NCBI RefSeq assembly: GCF_009746125.1
Contig: NZ_CP041352.1
Span: 2,154,436-2,218,435 of the forward strand
Reading direction: 5' to 3'
Origin: Casimicrobium huifangae
Lineage (GTDB): Bacteria; Pseudomonadota; Gammaproteobacteria; Burkholderiales; Casimicrobiaceae
Length of the DNA: 64,000 nt
In this document: positions 17,118-24,510 of the stretch, in pieces
How the letters are laid out: each line of letters opens with the position of its first letter
Position numbering within the stretch: position 1 is the stretch's first letter
Program-made: the position numbers and the translations under genes
The notes under the pieces: generated by a model
The model's database searches: none
Seen by the model: only the letters and a program-made list of their open reading frames with translations
What the model was told of the DNA's origin: nothing

Positions 17118-17810
17118 TCACGGCGGGTTAAACCGTTCGCTGGTGTCCATGCGCACGTTGCGCAGCTCGGCAGTGGCCATGTGCGACTCATGTGCTGATT
17201 CGGCACGGTAGGAAATCAGGATCGTGCGCCGACGAGCGCCGGATGGGTTTACCGTCGCCGCGTGCAGCAGATCGGCGTCGAAAACGAGAATGTCGCCGGC
17301 ATTGCCGGTGATCTGCTGCGCGTGAGCTTCCGCCTCGGGAGGTATTGGGTCTGACGTATCGGCAGGTCTGTGCGTTCCGGGTACCAATCGGGTCGCCCCG
17401 TTATGCGGGCCGAAATCGTCGAAGTACGCCAACGCTTGAACGGTATCACCCGGTCGATGCGCCGAGAGGTCGCGGTGCAGCCCTTGATGGCCCTGACCCA
17501 CGAGCGGCTCGCGGCCCTCCACTTGCGCCAGAAAATAGCGCTCCCCGATCATGGCGCCGACGGCATTCAGTACCGCTGGCAGGCGGCAAACCGCCTGCAC
17601 CGCTGCGTCAAGGTCCAGCAACGAGTGCTGCCAGCCAAAGCCACGTGGCACCGGCCATTGCTCGGATGGGCGAATGTTGTCGTCAAACGCGGCGCGCAGC
17701 GAGTCAAGCCACTCCGGAGGAATGGCGCCGCGCAGCAGGACGTAACCATCGCGGGCAAGCGCCACGCGATCAACCGTTGTTTGCTTGATTTCGGTCGTGT
17801 TGTTTTGCAT
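17118..17810 (-). CDS. Phytanoyl-CoA dioxygenase (PhyH)-family Fe(II)/2-oxoglutarate oxygenase
   Basis: A 230-residue protein starting at MQNNTTEIK (ATG at 17808-17810); in-frame sequence further upstream is not family-like. The PhyH fold opens with ARDGYVLLRGAIPPEWLDSLRAAF. The facial triad is visible as GLHRDLSAH (H-x-D) and the distal His in LLHAATVNPSGARRRTILISYRAE, with the Arg that salt-bridges 2-oxoglutarate downstream. It converges on the reductase gene and diverges from a small conserved gene. Substrate unknown; family members hydroxylate acyl-CoA, ectoine, phosphonate or halogenated compounds. Confidence 0.82.
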   Translation of the reverse strand: MQNNTTEIKQTTVDRVALARDGYVLLRGAIPPEWLDSLRAAFDDNIRPSEQWPVPRGFGWQHSLLDLDAAVQAVCRLPAVLNAVGAMIGERYFLAQVEGREPLVGQGHQGLHRDLSAHRPGDTVQALAYFDDFGPHNGATRLVPGTHRPADTSDPIPPEAEAHAQQITGNAGDILVFDADLLHAATVNPSGARRRTILISYRAESAHESHMATAELRNVRMDTSERFNPP

Positions 17811-17884
17811 GATCTCTGCAATGCTAGAACAGGGCCGATAATGCTGGCGACGTCGCGATGTGGGCACACCAAAGGAGATCGCTG

Positions 17885-18298
17885 ATGGCGCGCAAGACAA
17901 AGACCTGGGCGGAAAGGATGAACGCACCGGACCCGCAGATCGAGCTCACGGACAAGGCGTTCGCGGGCATTCCGCCGGGCACGCGCATGCTCATCTCGTC
18001 CCCGCACGAAGTGGCAGCATGGCTGCGCAAGCACGTCGCCTACGGGCAGACGATTGCGGTGCCTGCGCTACGCCTCGCGCTGGCGAAGGATCGCGGTGCC
18101 GAAGCCACCTGCCCGTTGACCGCCAGCATCTTTCTCCGCATTGCCGCCGAGGCCGCGTGGGACGAAATGGAGGCCGGCGCCGCGCTCGCCAACATCACTC
18201 CATTCTGGCGCGCTGTCGATCCCAAATCTGATCTGGCCAGGAAGCTGCGATGCGGGCCGGACTGGATTGCCCACCAGCGGGAGATGGAAGCGGCGTAG
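17885..18298 (+). CDS. Conserved protein of unknown function, faintly like DNA-binding MGMT/ATL domains
   Basis: A 137-residue protein starting at MARKTKTW, with AAAGGAG about 7 nt upstream. It contains TRMLISSPHEVAAWLRKHVAYGQT, an LRLALAKDRGAEATCPLTASIFLRIAAEAAW helix pair and NITPFWRAVDPKSDLARKL. The layout loosely recalls the wHTH part of alkyltransferase-like proteins, with PFWRAV in the place of PCHRV, but no alkyl-acceptor Cys is evident and I would not assign that function. It diverges from the PhyH gene. Confidence 0.55.
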   Translation: MARKTKTWAERMNAPDPQIELTDKAFAGIPPGTRMLISSPHEVAAWLRKHVAYGQTIAVPALRLALAKDRGAEATCPLTASIFLRIAAEAAWDEMEAGAALANITPFWRAVDPKSDLARKLRCGPDWIAHQREMEAA

Positions 18299-18308
18299 CG
18301 TTCGTCAT

Positions 18309-18375
18309 GTAGGCGCGAGCTTGCTCGCGCATGCGATGTGCCGTCGCTATTTGGCGCGAGCAAGCTCGCGCCTAC
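18309..18375. repeat. REP-like element: perfect 22-bp inverted repeat
   Basis: Two perfect 22-bp arms (18309-18330 and 18354-18375), each starting GTAGGCGCGAGCTTGCTCGC on its own strand, are separated by 23 nt. Each arm is itself a small palindrome (GCGCGAGC-TT-GCTCGCGC). The right arm overlaps the last codons of the DUF2306 gene. Confidence 0.92.
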
Positions 18376-18958
18376 GCTGCCACCACTCGGCGAACAGAAG
18401 GTTTGGCACCCAGCATAGCCAGGCAATTGCGGCGTACGACGTGGCAAAGTCCAACCGGGCAGCCATCGACAATGGCAGGTACACGCACAGCATGACGGCG
18501 GCGAACGTCAATGCAAAATTCCGCAACACCCACTTTCTGTGGCCGGTGACATCACCGCTGCGAATGGCCACGTAGGCACGCAGGCCGGTATACAGCCAGA
18601 GCACGGCGAGGGTGGCAAATCCCACCTTGGCGGCCAAGCCGCCATAAGCAAACTGCGCCATGTAAAGGCCGGACAAGCCGCCAATAAGCACGCCCACCGC
18701 CAGATAGACCCGGCCCAGCCAGCGGTGCAGCTTGGGGTTGCGCTGCCGGAGCTTCGTGGAGAACTGAAACGGGCCCAGCGCCATCGCAACCGTCGATGCA
18801 AAGGCGTGGGTGTAAATGCCCAGCGAGTGCGTCAGGAAGTTCACCCGCATGTCCGGATGCACGAGTGACCCCAAGGGCAGCAAGCCATAGGCCACCACCG
18901 TATAACCCGCCACACCGAGCGCCAGAAAGTACAGCAGAAAGTTGCTAAACCAGCGCAT
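18347..18958 (-). CDS. DUF2306 integral membrane protein
   Basis: A 203-residue multi-pass membrane protein with about six hydrophobic segments. The DUF2306 features are HSLGIYTHAFASTVAMALGPFQF, RQRNPKLHRWLGRVYLAVGVLIGGLSG (with the conserved HRWxGR) and SGDVTGHRKWVLRNFALTFAAV (H-R-x-W-M/V-x-R). The function of the family is unknown. The last residues (RRRELARAK) are encoded by the right arm of a REP element, so the C-terminus may have been rewritten by repeat insertion. Confidence 0.85.
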   Translation of the reverse strand: MRWFSNFLLYFLALGVAGYTVVAYGLLPLGSLVHPDMRVNFLTHSLGIYTHAFASTVAMALGPFQFSTKLRQRNPKLHRWLGRVYLAVGVLIGGLSGLYMAQFAYGGLAAKVGFATLAVLWLYTGLRAYVAIRSGDVTGHRKWVLRNFALTFAAVMLCVYLPLSMAARLDFATSYAAIAWLCWVPNLLFAEWWQRRRELARAK

Positions 18959-19064
18959 TTGGCATCCTGATGGTCTTCACGTTGGATGGGTGGTGCGAGC
19001 CGGGACGGGTGCCATGATACGCATGGCCATCTTCGCCCTAATTGAGGCGTGACGGCCAGCCGGG

Positions 19065-19676
19065 TCAGTACAACGTCTTTGCCTGCCGCGCGGGGAGCTC
19101 CGCGTCGTAGGCGGCGCCGTCGATGGCTTTATCGGTCAGCGCAGAGAGCAGTTGCCCGGCGGTCGGTACGTCGGCTCTTGCCGCCAACTGATCATTCGAC
19201 CAGAGCGACGAACGCAGCAGCGCACGCGCGCACTGGAAGAAGACTGTCTCGACGGCGATCTCCAGCACGCACTTCGGTCGCTGGCCGTTCATGGCGAAAC
19301 TCTGTAGCAGGCCTGGCTCAATACAGATTTTTGCGGTGCCGTTCACGCGCACCGTCTCGCGCACGCCGGGGATGAAAAAGATCAGTGAAACGCGCGGGTC
19401 GGCAAGGATGTTCCTGAGACTGTCGATCCGATTATTGCCCCGCCGCTCCGGCAACAGGATGGTGCGCTCACTGCGAATACGCACTAGCGGTGCCGGGTCG
19501 CCACGCGGCGAAGTGTCCAGGCCACCAGGGCCGCTGGTCGCCAACACCGCGAAGGGGGACTTTTCGATCCACGCTTGATAGGCCGGGTGAAGGGTTGGCG
19601 ACTCCTTTCGGATTGACGCGTCACCAGCGGTATCGAAAAGCGATTCGAGGTGTGACAGTGTGGTGATGTATTCCAT
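19065..19676 (-). CDS. Pyridoxamine 5'-phosphate oxidase-like FMN-binding protein
   Basis: A 203-residue protein starting at MEYITTL (ATG 19674-19676); an upstream in-frame TTG at 19694 is less likely. It has the split-barrel PNPOx fold: FAVLATSGPGGLDTSPRGD, then the FMN-phosphate-binding LLPERRGNNRIDSLRNILADPRVSLIFFIPG. The C-terminal KCVLEIAVETVFFQCARALLRSSLW is typical of the group often labelled MSMEG_1061-like FMN or heme-utilisation proteins. Substrate unknown. It lies just beyond a 103-bp palindromic repeat and has an inverted CAACG/CGTTG pair upstream. Confidence 0.82.
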   Translation of the reverse strand: MEYITTLSHLESLFDTAGDASIRKESPTLHPAYQAWIEKSPFAVLATSGPGGLDTSPRGDPAPLVRIRSERTILLPERRGNNRIDSLRNILADPRVSLIFFIPGVRETVRVNGTAKICIEPGLLQSFAMNGQRPKCVLEIAVETVFFQCARALLRSSLWSNDQLAARADVPTAGQLLSALTDKAIDGAAYDAELPARQAKTLY

Positions 19677-19747
19677 GTGCTTGAGCTGACTCAACGTTCG
19701 AGCTTAGAAGGGCGTCGCAAGGTGCGCGGCGAATCGTTGAACCGTAG

Positions 19748-19850
19748 CCTTGAGAAGCGAATCGCGTCAAGGCATTTGTTTAGCGAACCCGCCTGACATT
19801 GCGCCTGCGGTGGAGCGACACGAAACCCGGACGCGCTTCGCTTCTCCGGG
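19748..19850 (-). repeat. 103-bp bipartite palindromic repeat, copy 2 (inverted)
   Basis: This is the reverse-oriented second copy of the element at 11101-11203. Unit B is at 19748-19772 and unit A at 19826-19850, again 53 nt apart. Unit A is identical in both copies; the centres are diverged but alignable at the ends (TTTYGTGT). Confidence 0.85.
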
Positions 19851-19858
19851 CTACGCTA

Positions 19859-20191
19859 CTACGCTGCCCGCGGGAGGGCTTTGACACCGGCGCCGACCCC
19901 GGGCGTGGCGATGACAGCAAGTGAGGAAAAATCTCGCGAGGCAATTCGAATCTCATACTGCCCGATGTACGGACAAACAAAGCGCGCTGCCTCTCCGATC
20001 TCGAACTCGCCACCGATGGCCCGAGACACGTGCACTAGCACCGTCGATTCAGGAATGTGGCGCCGAAGAAATGCCTCGATGCGATTCGGTTCCGGCACAG
20101 GCTCCTCGAGCAGATTCTCCCATTCGCATTGCGTCTGTGAGTATTCCATCCATCCGCGGCGGTACAGCTGATGCAAGGAACGGGCGTTCAC
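19859..20191 (-). CDS. Small protein of unknown function, possible integron cassette gene
   Basis: A 110-residue protein with a GTG start at 20189-20191, only 3 nt beyond the GTTAGAC end of an attC-like element. Sequence features are a basic/aromatic N-terminus (YRRGWMEYSQTQCEWENLLEEP) and a middle part with FLRRHIPESTVLVHV and GQYEIRIASRD; no domain is recognised. Its stop codon lies 8 nt from the palindromic repeat at 19748-19850, so the 3' end may have been altered. G+C is lower than in the flanking genes, in line with transfer. Confidence 0.5.
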   Translation of the reverse strand: MNARSLHQLYRRGWMEYSQTQCEWENLLEEPVPEPNRIEAFLRRHIPESTVLVHVSRAIGGEFEIGEAARFVCPYIGQYEIRIASRDFSSLAVIATPGVGAGVKALPRAA

Positions 20192-20194
20192 ACT

Positions 20195-20288
20195 GTCTAA
20201 CTCCTACGCTAGATGGCCGTGCGGGCCGCAACCCATGATTGCACTGGAAACTTCCTCCCGCACGCGCCGCTTGAGCGCATAGTTATGT
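20195..20288 (-). other. attC-like integron recombination site between two small genes
   Basis: On the minus strand this 94-nt element runs from ACATAAC-TATGCGCTCAAGCGG to GTAGGAGTTAGAC. The end GTTAGAC fits the attC consensus GTTRRRY. The arms pair as TAACT/AGTTA, then an unpaired spacer, then CGCT/AGCG, then GGC/GCC and GTGCGGG/CCCGCAC, which is the two-box, spacer-interrupted hairpin of attC sites. The TAA stop of the upstream gene lies inside the TAAC box and the next gene starts 3 nt after the other end, as in gene cassettes. No integrase gene is in the window. Confidence 0.65.
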
Positions 20289-20624
20289 CGCGCTTGCCGC
20301 GGCCGGAACCAACAGACCAGAGCTGTTGCGCTCGAACGCGGACCCGCAAGGTGCCTCAAGGACGGAGGCAATAGTCGGGTCGTAATTTGCGACAGTATTG
20401 ACGTCGTATATTGCCAAGTTGGCAGGGTTGTTCGCGTACTCGTCCGATTCGTCGCCTGCGAAGAAGCGCCAACCGCTATCCGCGGCTGTACTCGGATCTT
20501 CGCGGTAGCAGTAGCCAACTTGCGCTCCATCAACTGTGATCCGATCCGTTGCAAAGCAGCTGCCGAAACCGATCGCAACGGGCTTGATTTGAGCAGCCGA
20601 AAGACGAAATGATTTTTGAGGCAT
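20283..20624 (-). CDS. DUF2185 / Imm33-like protein, possible integron cassette gene
   Basis: A 113-residue protein matching the DUF2185 family: VGYCYREDPSTAADSGWRFFAGDESDEY, NLAIYDVNTVANYDP and SVLEAPCGSAFER are its hallmark segments. Related domains occur as immunity proteins (Imm33) beside polymorphic toxins and as stand-alone proteins of unknown role. No toxin gene is adjacent. The TAA stop lies in the attC-like element. The surrounding DNA is AT-richer than the rest of the window. Confidence 0.75.
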   Translation of the reverse strand: MPQKSFRLSAAQIKPVAIGFGSCFATDRITVDGAQVGYCYREDPSTAADSGWRFFAGDESDEYANNPANLAIYDVNTVANYDPTIASVLEAPCGSAFERNSSGLLVPAAASAT

Positions 20625-20755
20625 AACGTGTGTTGTCGGACATACCTGTAGTGTTAACAGTTAGCGCCAAAGACCCAACGCTCGCTGGATATCGACGCAG
20701 CCAACTGATTCGCCCAGTACTTTAGTGTTGACATGTACGAGGATACAAATTAACA

Positions 20756-20773
20756 CGCACTCCAACAAGTGCG
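20756..20773. terminator. Hairpin downstream of paaK, possible terminator
   Basis: CGCACT-CCAACA-AGTGCG is a perfect 6-bp stem with a 6-nt loop, 22 nt beyond the paaK stop. On the minus strand it is followed by TGTTAATTTGT rather than a clean U-tract, so termination is uncertain. Confidence 0.3.
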
Positions 20774-20795
20774 ATCAACGAGCCACCTAGTCGCG

Positions 20796-22106
20796 CTAGC
20801 CGATCGCCCGTTTATCCACCACCCGCTTGGCCTTACCAAGGCTGCGTTCAATCGCGCCCGGATCGTTCAGTTCGACGCGTGCGCTGACGCCGATCAGGTT
20901 CTTGATGTTTTCGGTGAGGTTGCGGATCACTTGCTGCCGTGAGTCGATGCCTGCATGAACGAAGCGCAGCGTGGTTTCCACACGCACCGTGAGTTCGTCG
21001 AGGTGACCGGGGCGGGTGATGACGCACTGGTAATGCGGTGCGAGATCCGGCTGGCGCAGGATCAGCTCTTCGATCTGCGACGGGAAGACGTTGACGCCGC
21101 GGATGATCATCATGTCGTCGCTGCGGCCGGTGATCTTGGCCATGCGGCGCATGCTGCGTGAGGTGGGCGGCAGCAGCTTGGTGAGGTCGCGTGTGCGGTA
21201 ACGGATCACCGGCATCGCCTCTTTGCTGAGGCTGGTGAAGACCAGTTCGCCTTCGCTGCCGTCGGGCAGCACTTCACCGGTTTTCGGGTCGATGATCTCG
21301 GGGTAGAAGTGGTCTTCCCAGATCACCGGGCCGTCTTTCGACTCCACGCATTCATTGGCGACACCAGGGCCCATCACTTCCGAGAGGCCGTAGATGTCCA
21401 TTGCATCGATGCCCATGCGCTTTTCGATGTCCTGCCGCATGGCGTTGGTCCACGGCTCAGCGCCGAAGATGCCGATGGCGAGTGACGATTGGGCGGGGTC
21501 GAGCCCCTGTTTCTCGAATTCCTCGGCCAGCGCCAGGCAGTAGCTGGGCGTGACCATGATGATGTCGGGCTTGAAATCGGTGATCAGTTGCACCTGCTTT
21601 TCGCTCTGGCCGCCGCTCATCGGGATGACGGTGCAGCCCAGCCGCTCGGCGCCGTAATGCGCGCCGAGGCCGCCGGTGAACAGGCCGTAGCCGTAGGCCA
21701 CGTGCACCATGTCGCCGGGGCAGCCGCCGCTGGCGCGGATGCTACGGGCGACGCAATCGGCCCAGACGTCGATGTCGTTCTTGGTGTAGCCCACCACGGT
21801 TGGCTTGCCGGTGGTGCCGCTGGACGCATGCACGCGAGCCACCTGCGAGCGCGGCACGGCGAACAGACCGAACGGGTAGTTGTCACGCAGATCGCTCTTG
21901 CTGGTGAACGGGAATTTGGCCAGATCGGCCAGCGTTTTCAGGTCATCGGGATGCACACCTTTGGCGTCGAACTTGCGCTTGTAGTGCGGCACGTTGTCGT
22001 AGGCGTGGCGCAGGCTCCACTTCAGCCGTTGCAACTGAAGCGCGGCGATTTCATCGCGAGAGGCGGACTCGATGGGGTGCAGTGGGGTGGGGGTTTTGGT
22101 GGGCAT
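20796..22106 (-). CDS. paaK: Phenylacetate-CoA ligase
   Basis: A 436-residue AMP-forming ligase that makes phenylacetyl-CoA, the first step of the pathway. The ATG at 22104-22106 has GAGGT upstream; in-frame codons further up lie in a repeat. Motifs: RVHASSGTTGKPTVVGYT (P-loop, about residue 97), GAEPWTNAMRQDIEKRMGIDAMDIYGLSEVMGPG (adenylate-binding), and the C-terminal KITGRSDDMMIIRGVNVFPSQIEELIL hinge. Length is normal for PaaK. It is the last gene of paaH-paaI-paaK, separated from paaI by a palindromic repeat. Confidence 0.96.
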   Translation of the reverse strand: MPTKTPTPLHPIESASRDEIAALQLQRLKWSLRHAYDNVPHYKRKFDAKGVHPDDLKTLADLAKFPFTSKSDLRDNYPFGLFAVPRSQVARVHASSGTTGKPTVVGYTKNDIDVWADCVARSIRASGGCPGDMVHVAYGYGLFTGGLGAHYGAERLGCTVIPMSGGQSEKQVQLITDFKPDIIMVTPSYCLALAEEFEKQGLDPAQSSLAIGIFGAEPWTNAMRQDIEKRMGIDAMDIYGLSEVMGPGVANECVESKDGPVIWEDHFYPEIIDPKTGEVLPDGSEGELVFTSLSKEAMPVIRYRTRDLTKLLPPTSRSMRRMAKITGRSDDMMIIRGVNVFPSQIEELILRQPDLAPHYQCVITRPGHLDELTVRVETTLRFVHAGIDSRQQVIRNLTENIKNLIGVSARVELNDPGAIERSLGKAKRVVDKRAIG

Positions 22107-22144
22107 ACGGGTTACCTCGTTACACGTTCTGTCGTGCGGCGACT

Positions 22145-22266
22145 TCCCTCCCCCCACCGTGGGGGAGGGGCAGGGGAGAGGGGGCAGGTTGCCGAGGGAG
22201 CGCTCGTCGCTCTGCGAATTGCCGTCACCCTCTCCCCAACCCCTCTCCCCTCGAGGGAGAGGGGCT
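22145..22266. repeat. CCCTCTCCCC-type composite inverted repeat, copy 1
   Basis: A G-hairpin (CCTCCCCCCACCGTGGGGGA) at the left and a similar one (CCCCTCTCCCCTCGAGGGAG) at the right enclose inner CAGGGGAGAGGG and CCCTCTCCCCAAC arms that pair with each other. It lies between paaI and paaK. A related element is at 61327-61448. Confidence 0.85.
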
Positions 22267-22281
22267 TAGAGTTTTGGCGCG

Positions 22282-22740
22282 TCATGCGTGGCTGGTGCCC
22301 GGCAGCACTTCCCCCGCGATCCGCGCGCTTTTGCCGCGGAAGAGGGCGATGATGTCGCCGTGCTGGTTGGTGAGTTTGATGTCGTACACACCCGAGCGGC
22401 CGCGCTGCGCCTGCTCCACACCAACGGCGACCAGCGTGTCGCCCAGGCGCGCAGGCGCGAGGATCTCGATGCTGAAGCCGCTCGCCACGGTGTTCTGGTT
22501 GCAGGCGTTGCAGGCGTAGGCGAACGCGGTGTCGCAGAGCAGCGCCATGTAGCCGCCGTGGCAGATGTCGTGGCCATTGACCATGTCCTTGCGCACGGTC
22601 ATGGTGACTGTGGCGGAGCCGAGCGCAACTTGCTCGACGACCATGCCTGCGGCCTGCGCCGCGTGGTCGCGCGAAAACATCGCGTCAGCCACTTGGCGCG
22701 GTGTCGGGCCGGCGGCTACCGGATCAGGTAAAGCTGCCAT
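22282..22740 (-). CDS. paaI: Phenylacetic acid degradation thioesterase (hotdog fold)
   Basis: A 152-residue hotdog thioesterase thought to hydrolyse dead-end CoA esters and free CoA in the phenylacetate pathway. The PaaI signature is present: VNGHDICHGGYMALLCDTAFAYACN (catalytic region with HGG and D), then SIEILAPARLGDTLVAVG. The start overlaps the 3' end of paaH by 17 nt, showing cotranslation. The N-terminus (TPRQVADAMFSRDHAAQAAGM) is as in other PaaI proteins. Confidence 0.94.
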   Translation of the reverse strand: MAALPDPVAAGPTPRQVADAMFSRDHAAQAAGMVVEQVALGSATVTMTVRKDMVNGHDICHGGYMALLCDTAFAYACNACNQNTVASGFSIEILAPARLGDTLVAVGVEQAQRGRSGVYDIKLTNQHGDIIALFRGKSARIAGEVLPGTSHA

Positions 22741-24244
22741 CGCTCCACATCTTTCGCTGTAGCAGCAGGCTCTGGCGATAGCGGTCGTCGCCGGTGTGTG
22801 CCTGCATGTTGACGAGAACGGCGTTCATCAGGGTCAGGCCATATCGATCCGCTGCGGCGAGTGGGCCTTCGGGGTAGCTGACGCCGAGTTTCATCGCGGT
22901 ATCCACACCTGCGGCATCGGCAACGCCTTGCAGCACGGCATCGGCAGCCTCATTGGCGAGCATGGCGACGGTTCGCGCGACGATCATGCCGGGTACATCG
23001 CCCACCATCGTCACCTCGACGCCGAGCGCCTTGAACAGCGCGACGGCATCAGCCACAGCGCTGGTCGTGGTGTCTTCGCCTTTGGCGAGCGCGACACGCT
23101 TGGTCGTCGCGAAGTCGCGCGCCAGGTCGAGCGTGAGCACGTTGGTCAGGTCTTCCTCGAATGCGATCTGGGTGGCGGTGCGGCCATCGGTCAGGCAGAT
23201 CGTCGCGTTGCCCGTGCGCAGCATGCCCGCGCCATAGGGGTCGTCTTCCTTGCGGGACTGCACCTTGATGCCTGCCGCCTTGATGCGCTCGATTAGCGGG
23301 TCCAGGGCGTCGGATTCGGTGAGGTATTGCACCATCGTCGGCGCGGTGCCGGCCGCGGGCGAGGGGGCGGGCGTAGCGGGCTCGACCGGGTAGGTGTAGA
23401 AACCGCGGCCACTCTTGCGGCCCAGCAGGCCACCCGCGACCATCTCCTCTTGCGTGAGGCTTGGGCGAAAGCGGCTGTCCTGGTAGTAGGCGTTCCACAC
23501 GCTCTTGGTCACCATCAGGTTGACGTCGAGGCCGATCAGGTCAAGCAGTTCGAAGGTGCCGAGCTTGAAGGCCCCCACGTCGCGCAGCACCAGATCAATG
23601 GTCGGCACATCGGCGCCGCCCGCTTCGAGCACACGGAACGCCTCGCCGTAGTAGGGCCGCGCCACGCGATTGACGATGAAGCCGGGGGTGCTCTTGCAGC
23701 GCACGGCCGTCTTCTTCCACTCCGCGCAGGCCGCTTCGGCGCGTTCGGCGACGGCAGGCGCGGTCTGCTGCCCCATCACCACCTCCACCAGCGCCATCAG
23801 CGGCGCCGGGTTGAAGAAGTGCATGCCTACCACGTTTTCCGGTCTCGCCAGGCCCGCCGCGATGGCGGTGATCGAGATCGACGAGGTGTTGGTGGCCAGC
23901 ACGGTCGTCGGCGCGCAAATGCCCTCCAGCGATTTGAACAGCGTGCGTTTGGCGTCGAGGTTCTCGACAATCGCTTCAACGACCAGGTCGCAGTCGTGAA
24001 AGTCCGCCAGATCGGGGGCGGCCGAGAGCCGCGAGATGGTTGCGGCGGCGGCTTCGGCGGTGATCTTGCCTTTGGCGGCCAGCGCATTCAGCGTGTCAGC
24101 GGTTTTGGCGTTGGCCGCCGCCGCCGCGCCCTCGCGGGCGTCGAACAGTTTGACGCGGCAACCAGCCTGCGCCGCGACTTGGGCGATACCGGCCCCCATG
24201 GTGCCCGCGCCAATGACGCCGACGGTGTTGAAAGTGAGTGACAT
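22724..24244 (-). CDS. paaH: 3-hydroxyadipyl-CoA dehydrogenase (3-hydroxyacyl-CoA dehydrogenase)
   Basis: A 506-residue NAD-dependent dehydrogenase that oxidises 3-hydroxyadipyl-CoA late in the pathway. The N-terminal Rossmann motif is GVIGAGTMGAGIAQVAAQAG; ATNTSSISITAIA and GMHFFNPAPLMALVEVV follow, with catalytic His/Glu in the latter area. Two 3HCDH C-terminal domains are present (PGFIVNRVARPYYGEAFRV, about 190, and PGMIVARTVAMLANEAADAV, about 415), the long form typical of PaaH. It heads paaH-paaI-paaK and is preceded by a paaA-like operator. Confidence 0.93.
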   Translation of the reverse strand: MSLTFNTVGVIGAGTMGAGIAQVAAQAGCRVKLFDAREGAAAAANAKTADTLNALAAKGKITAEAAAATISRLSAAPDLADFHDCDLVVEAIVENLDAKRTLFKSLEGICAPTTVLATNTSSISITAIAAGLARPENVVGMHFFNPAPLMALVEVVMGQQTAPAVAERAEAACAEWKKTAVRCKSTPGFIVNRVARPYYGEAFRVLEAGGADVPTIDLVLRDVGAFKLGTFELLDLIGLDVNLMVTKSVWNAYYQDSRFRPSLTQEEMVAGGLLGRKSGRGFYTYPVEPATPAPSPAAGTAPTMVQYLTESDALDPLIERIKAAGIKVQSRKEDDPYGAGMLRTGNATICLTDGRTATQIAFEEDLTNVLTLDLARDFATTKRVALAKGEDTTTSAVADAVALFKALGVEVTMVGDVPGMIVARTVAMLANEAADAVLQGVADAAGVDTAMKLGVSYPEGPLAAADRYGLTLMNAVLVNMQAHTGDDRYRQSLLLQRKMWSDGSFT

Positions 24245-24359
24245 GCTTGGTTCCTGACGTGGGCTGCAACCACCGCACCACGCGGGCGCGGCTGATCGCA
24301 GGATTGTGCGCCACTGCAGGGCAGCGGCGCGGCGATGCTAACGCAATTGCACAACAAAA

Positions 24360-24375
24360 CCGACCAACCGGTCAG
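24360..24375 (-). promoter_or_regulatory. Predicted PaaR operator upstream of paaH
   Basis: On the minus strand it reads CTGACCGGTTGGTCGG, one base different from the paaA and diiron-gene sites over this stretch. It lies 116 nt before the paaH start, in the 266-nt gap between paaG and paaH. No strong -35/-10 pair surrounds it. Confidence 0.65.
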
Positions 24376-24510
24376 TTTTTCGTTTTCGTGATCAGCTTTT
24401 TGATGAAACGCCCATTTCGCTGGGCGTAGCGGCACGAAAGCCATGAAGTCAACATCAGGCTGAATTGGGTACGGGGCCCCCATTGAATAAGGCTTTCGAC
24501 CGAAAGTTGA

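Noticed and set aside
19689-19742. Second attC-like site upstream of the PNPOx-like gene
   Set aside because: Both ends fit RYYYAAC/GTTRRRY and arms TCAACG/CGTTGA pair, but there is no unpaired spacer between boxes and the element is very short; not listed as a feature.
20674-20735. Third attC-like site upstream of the Imm33-like gene
   Set aside because: One end fits GTTRRRY (GTTGGGT on the minus strand), but the other does not fit and pairing is limited to CAAC/GTTG and CTGG/CCAG.
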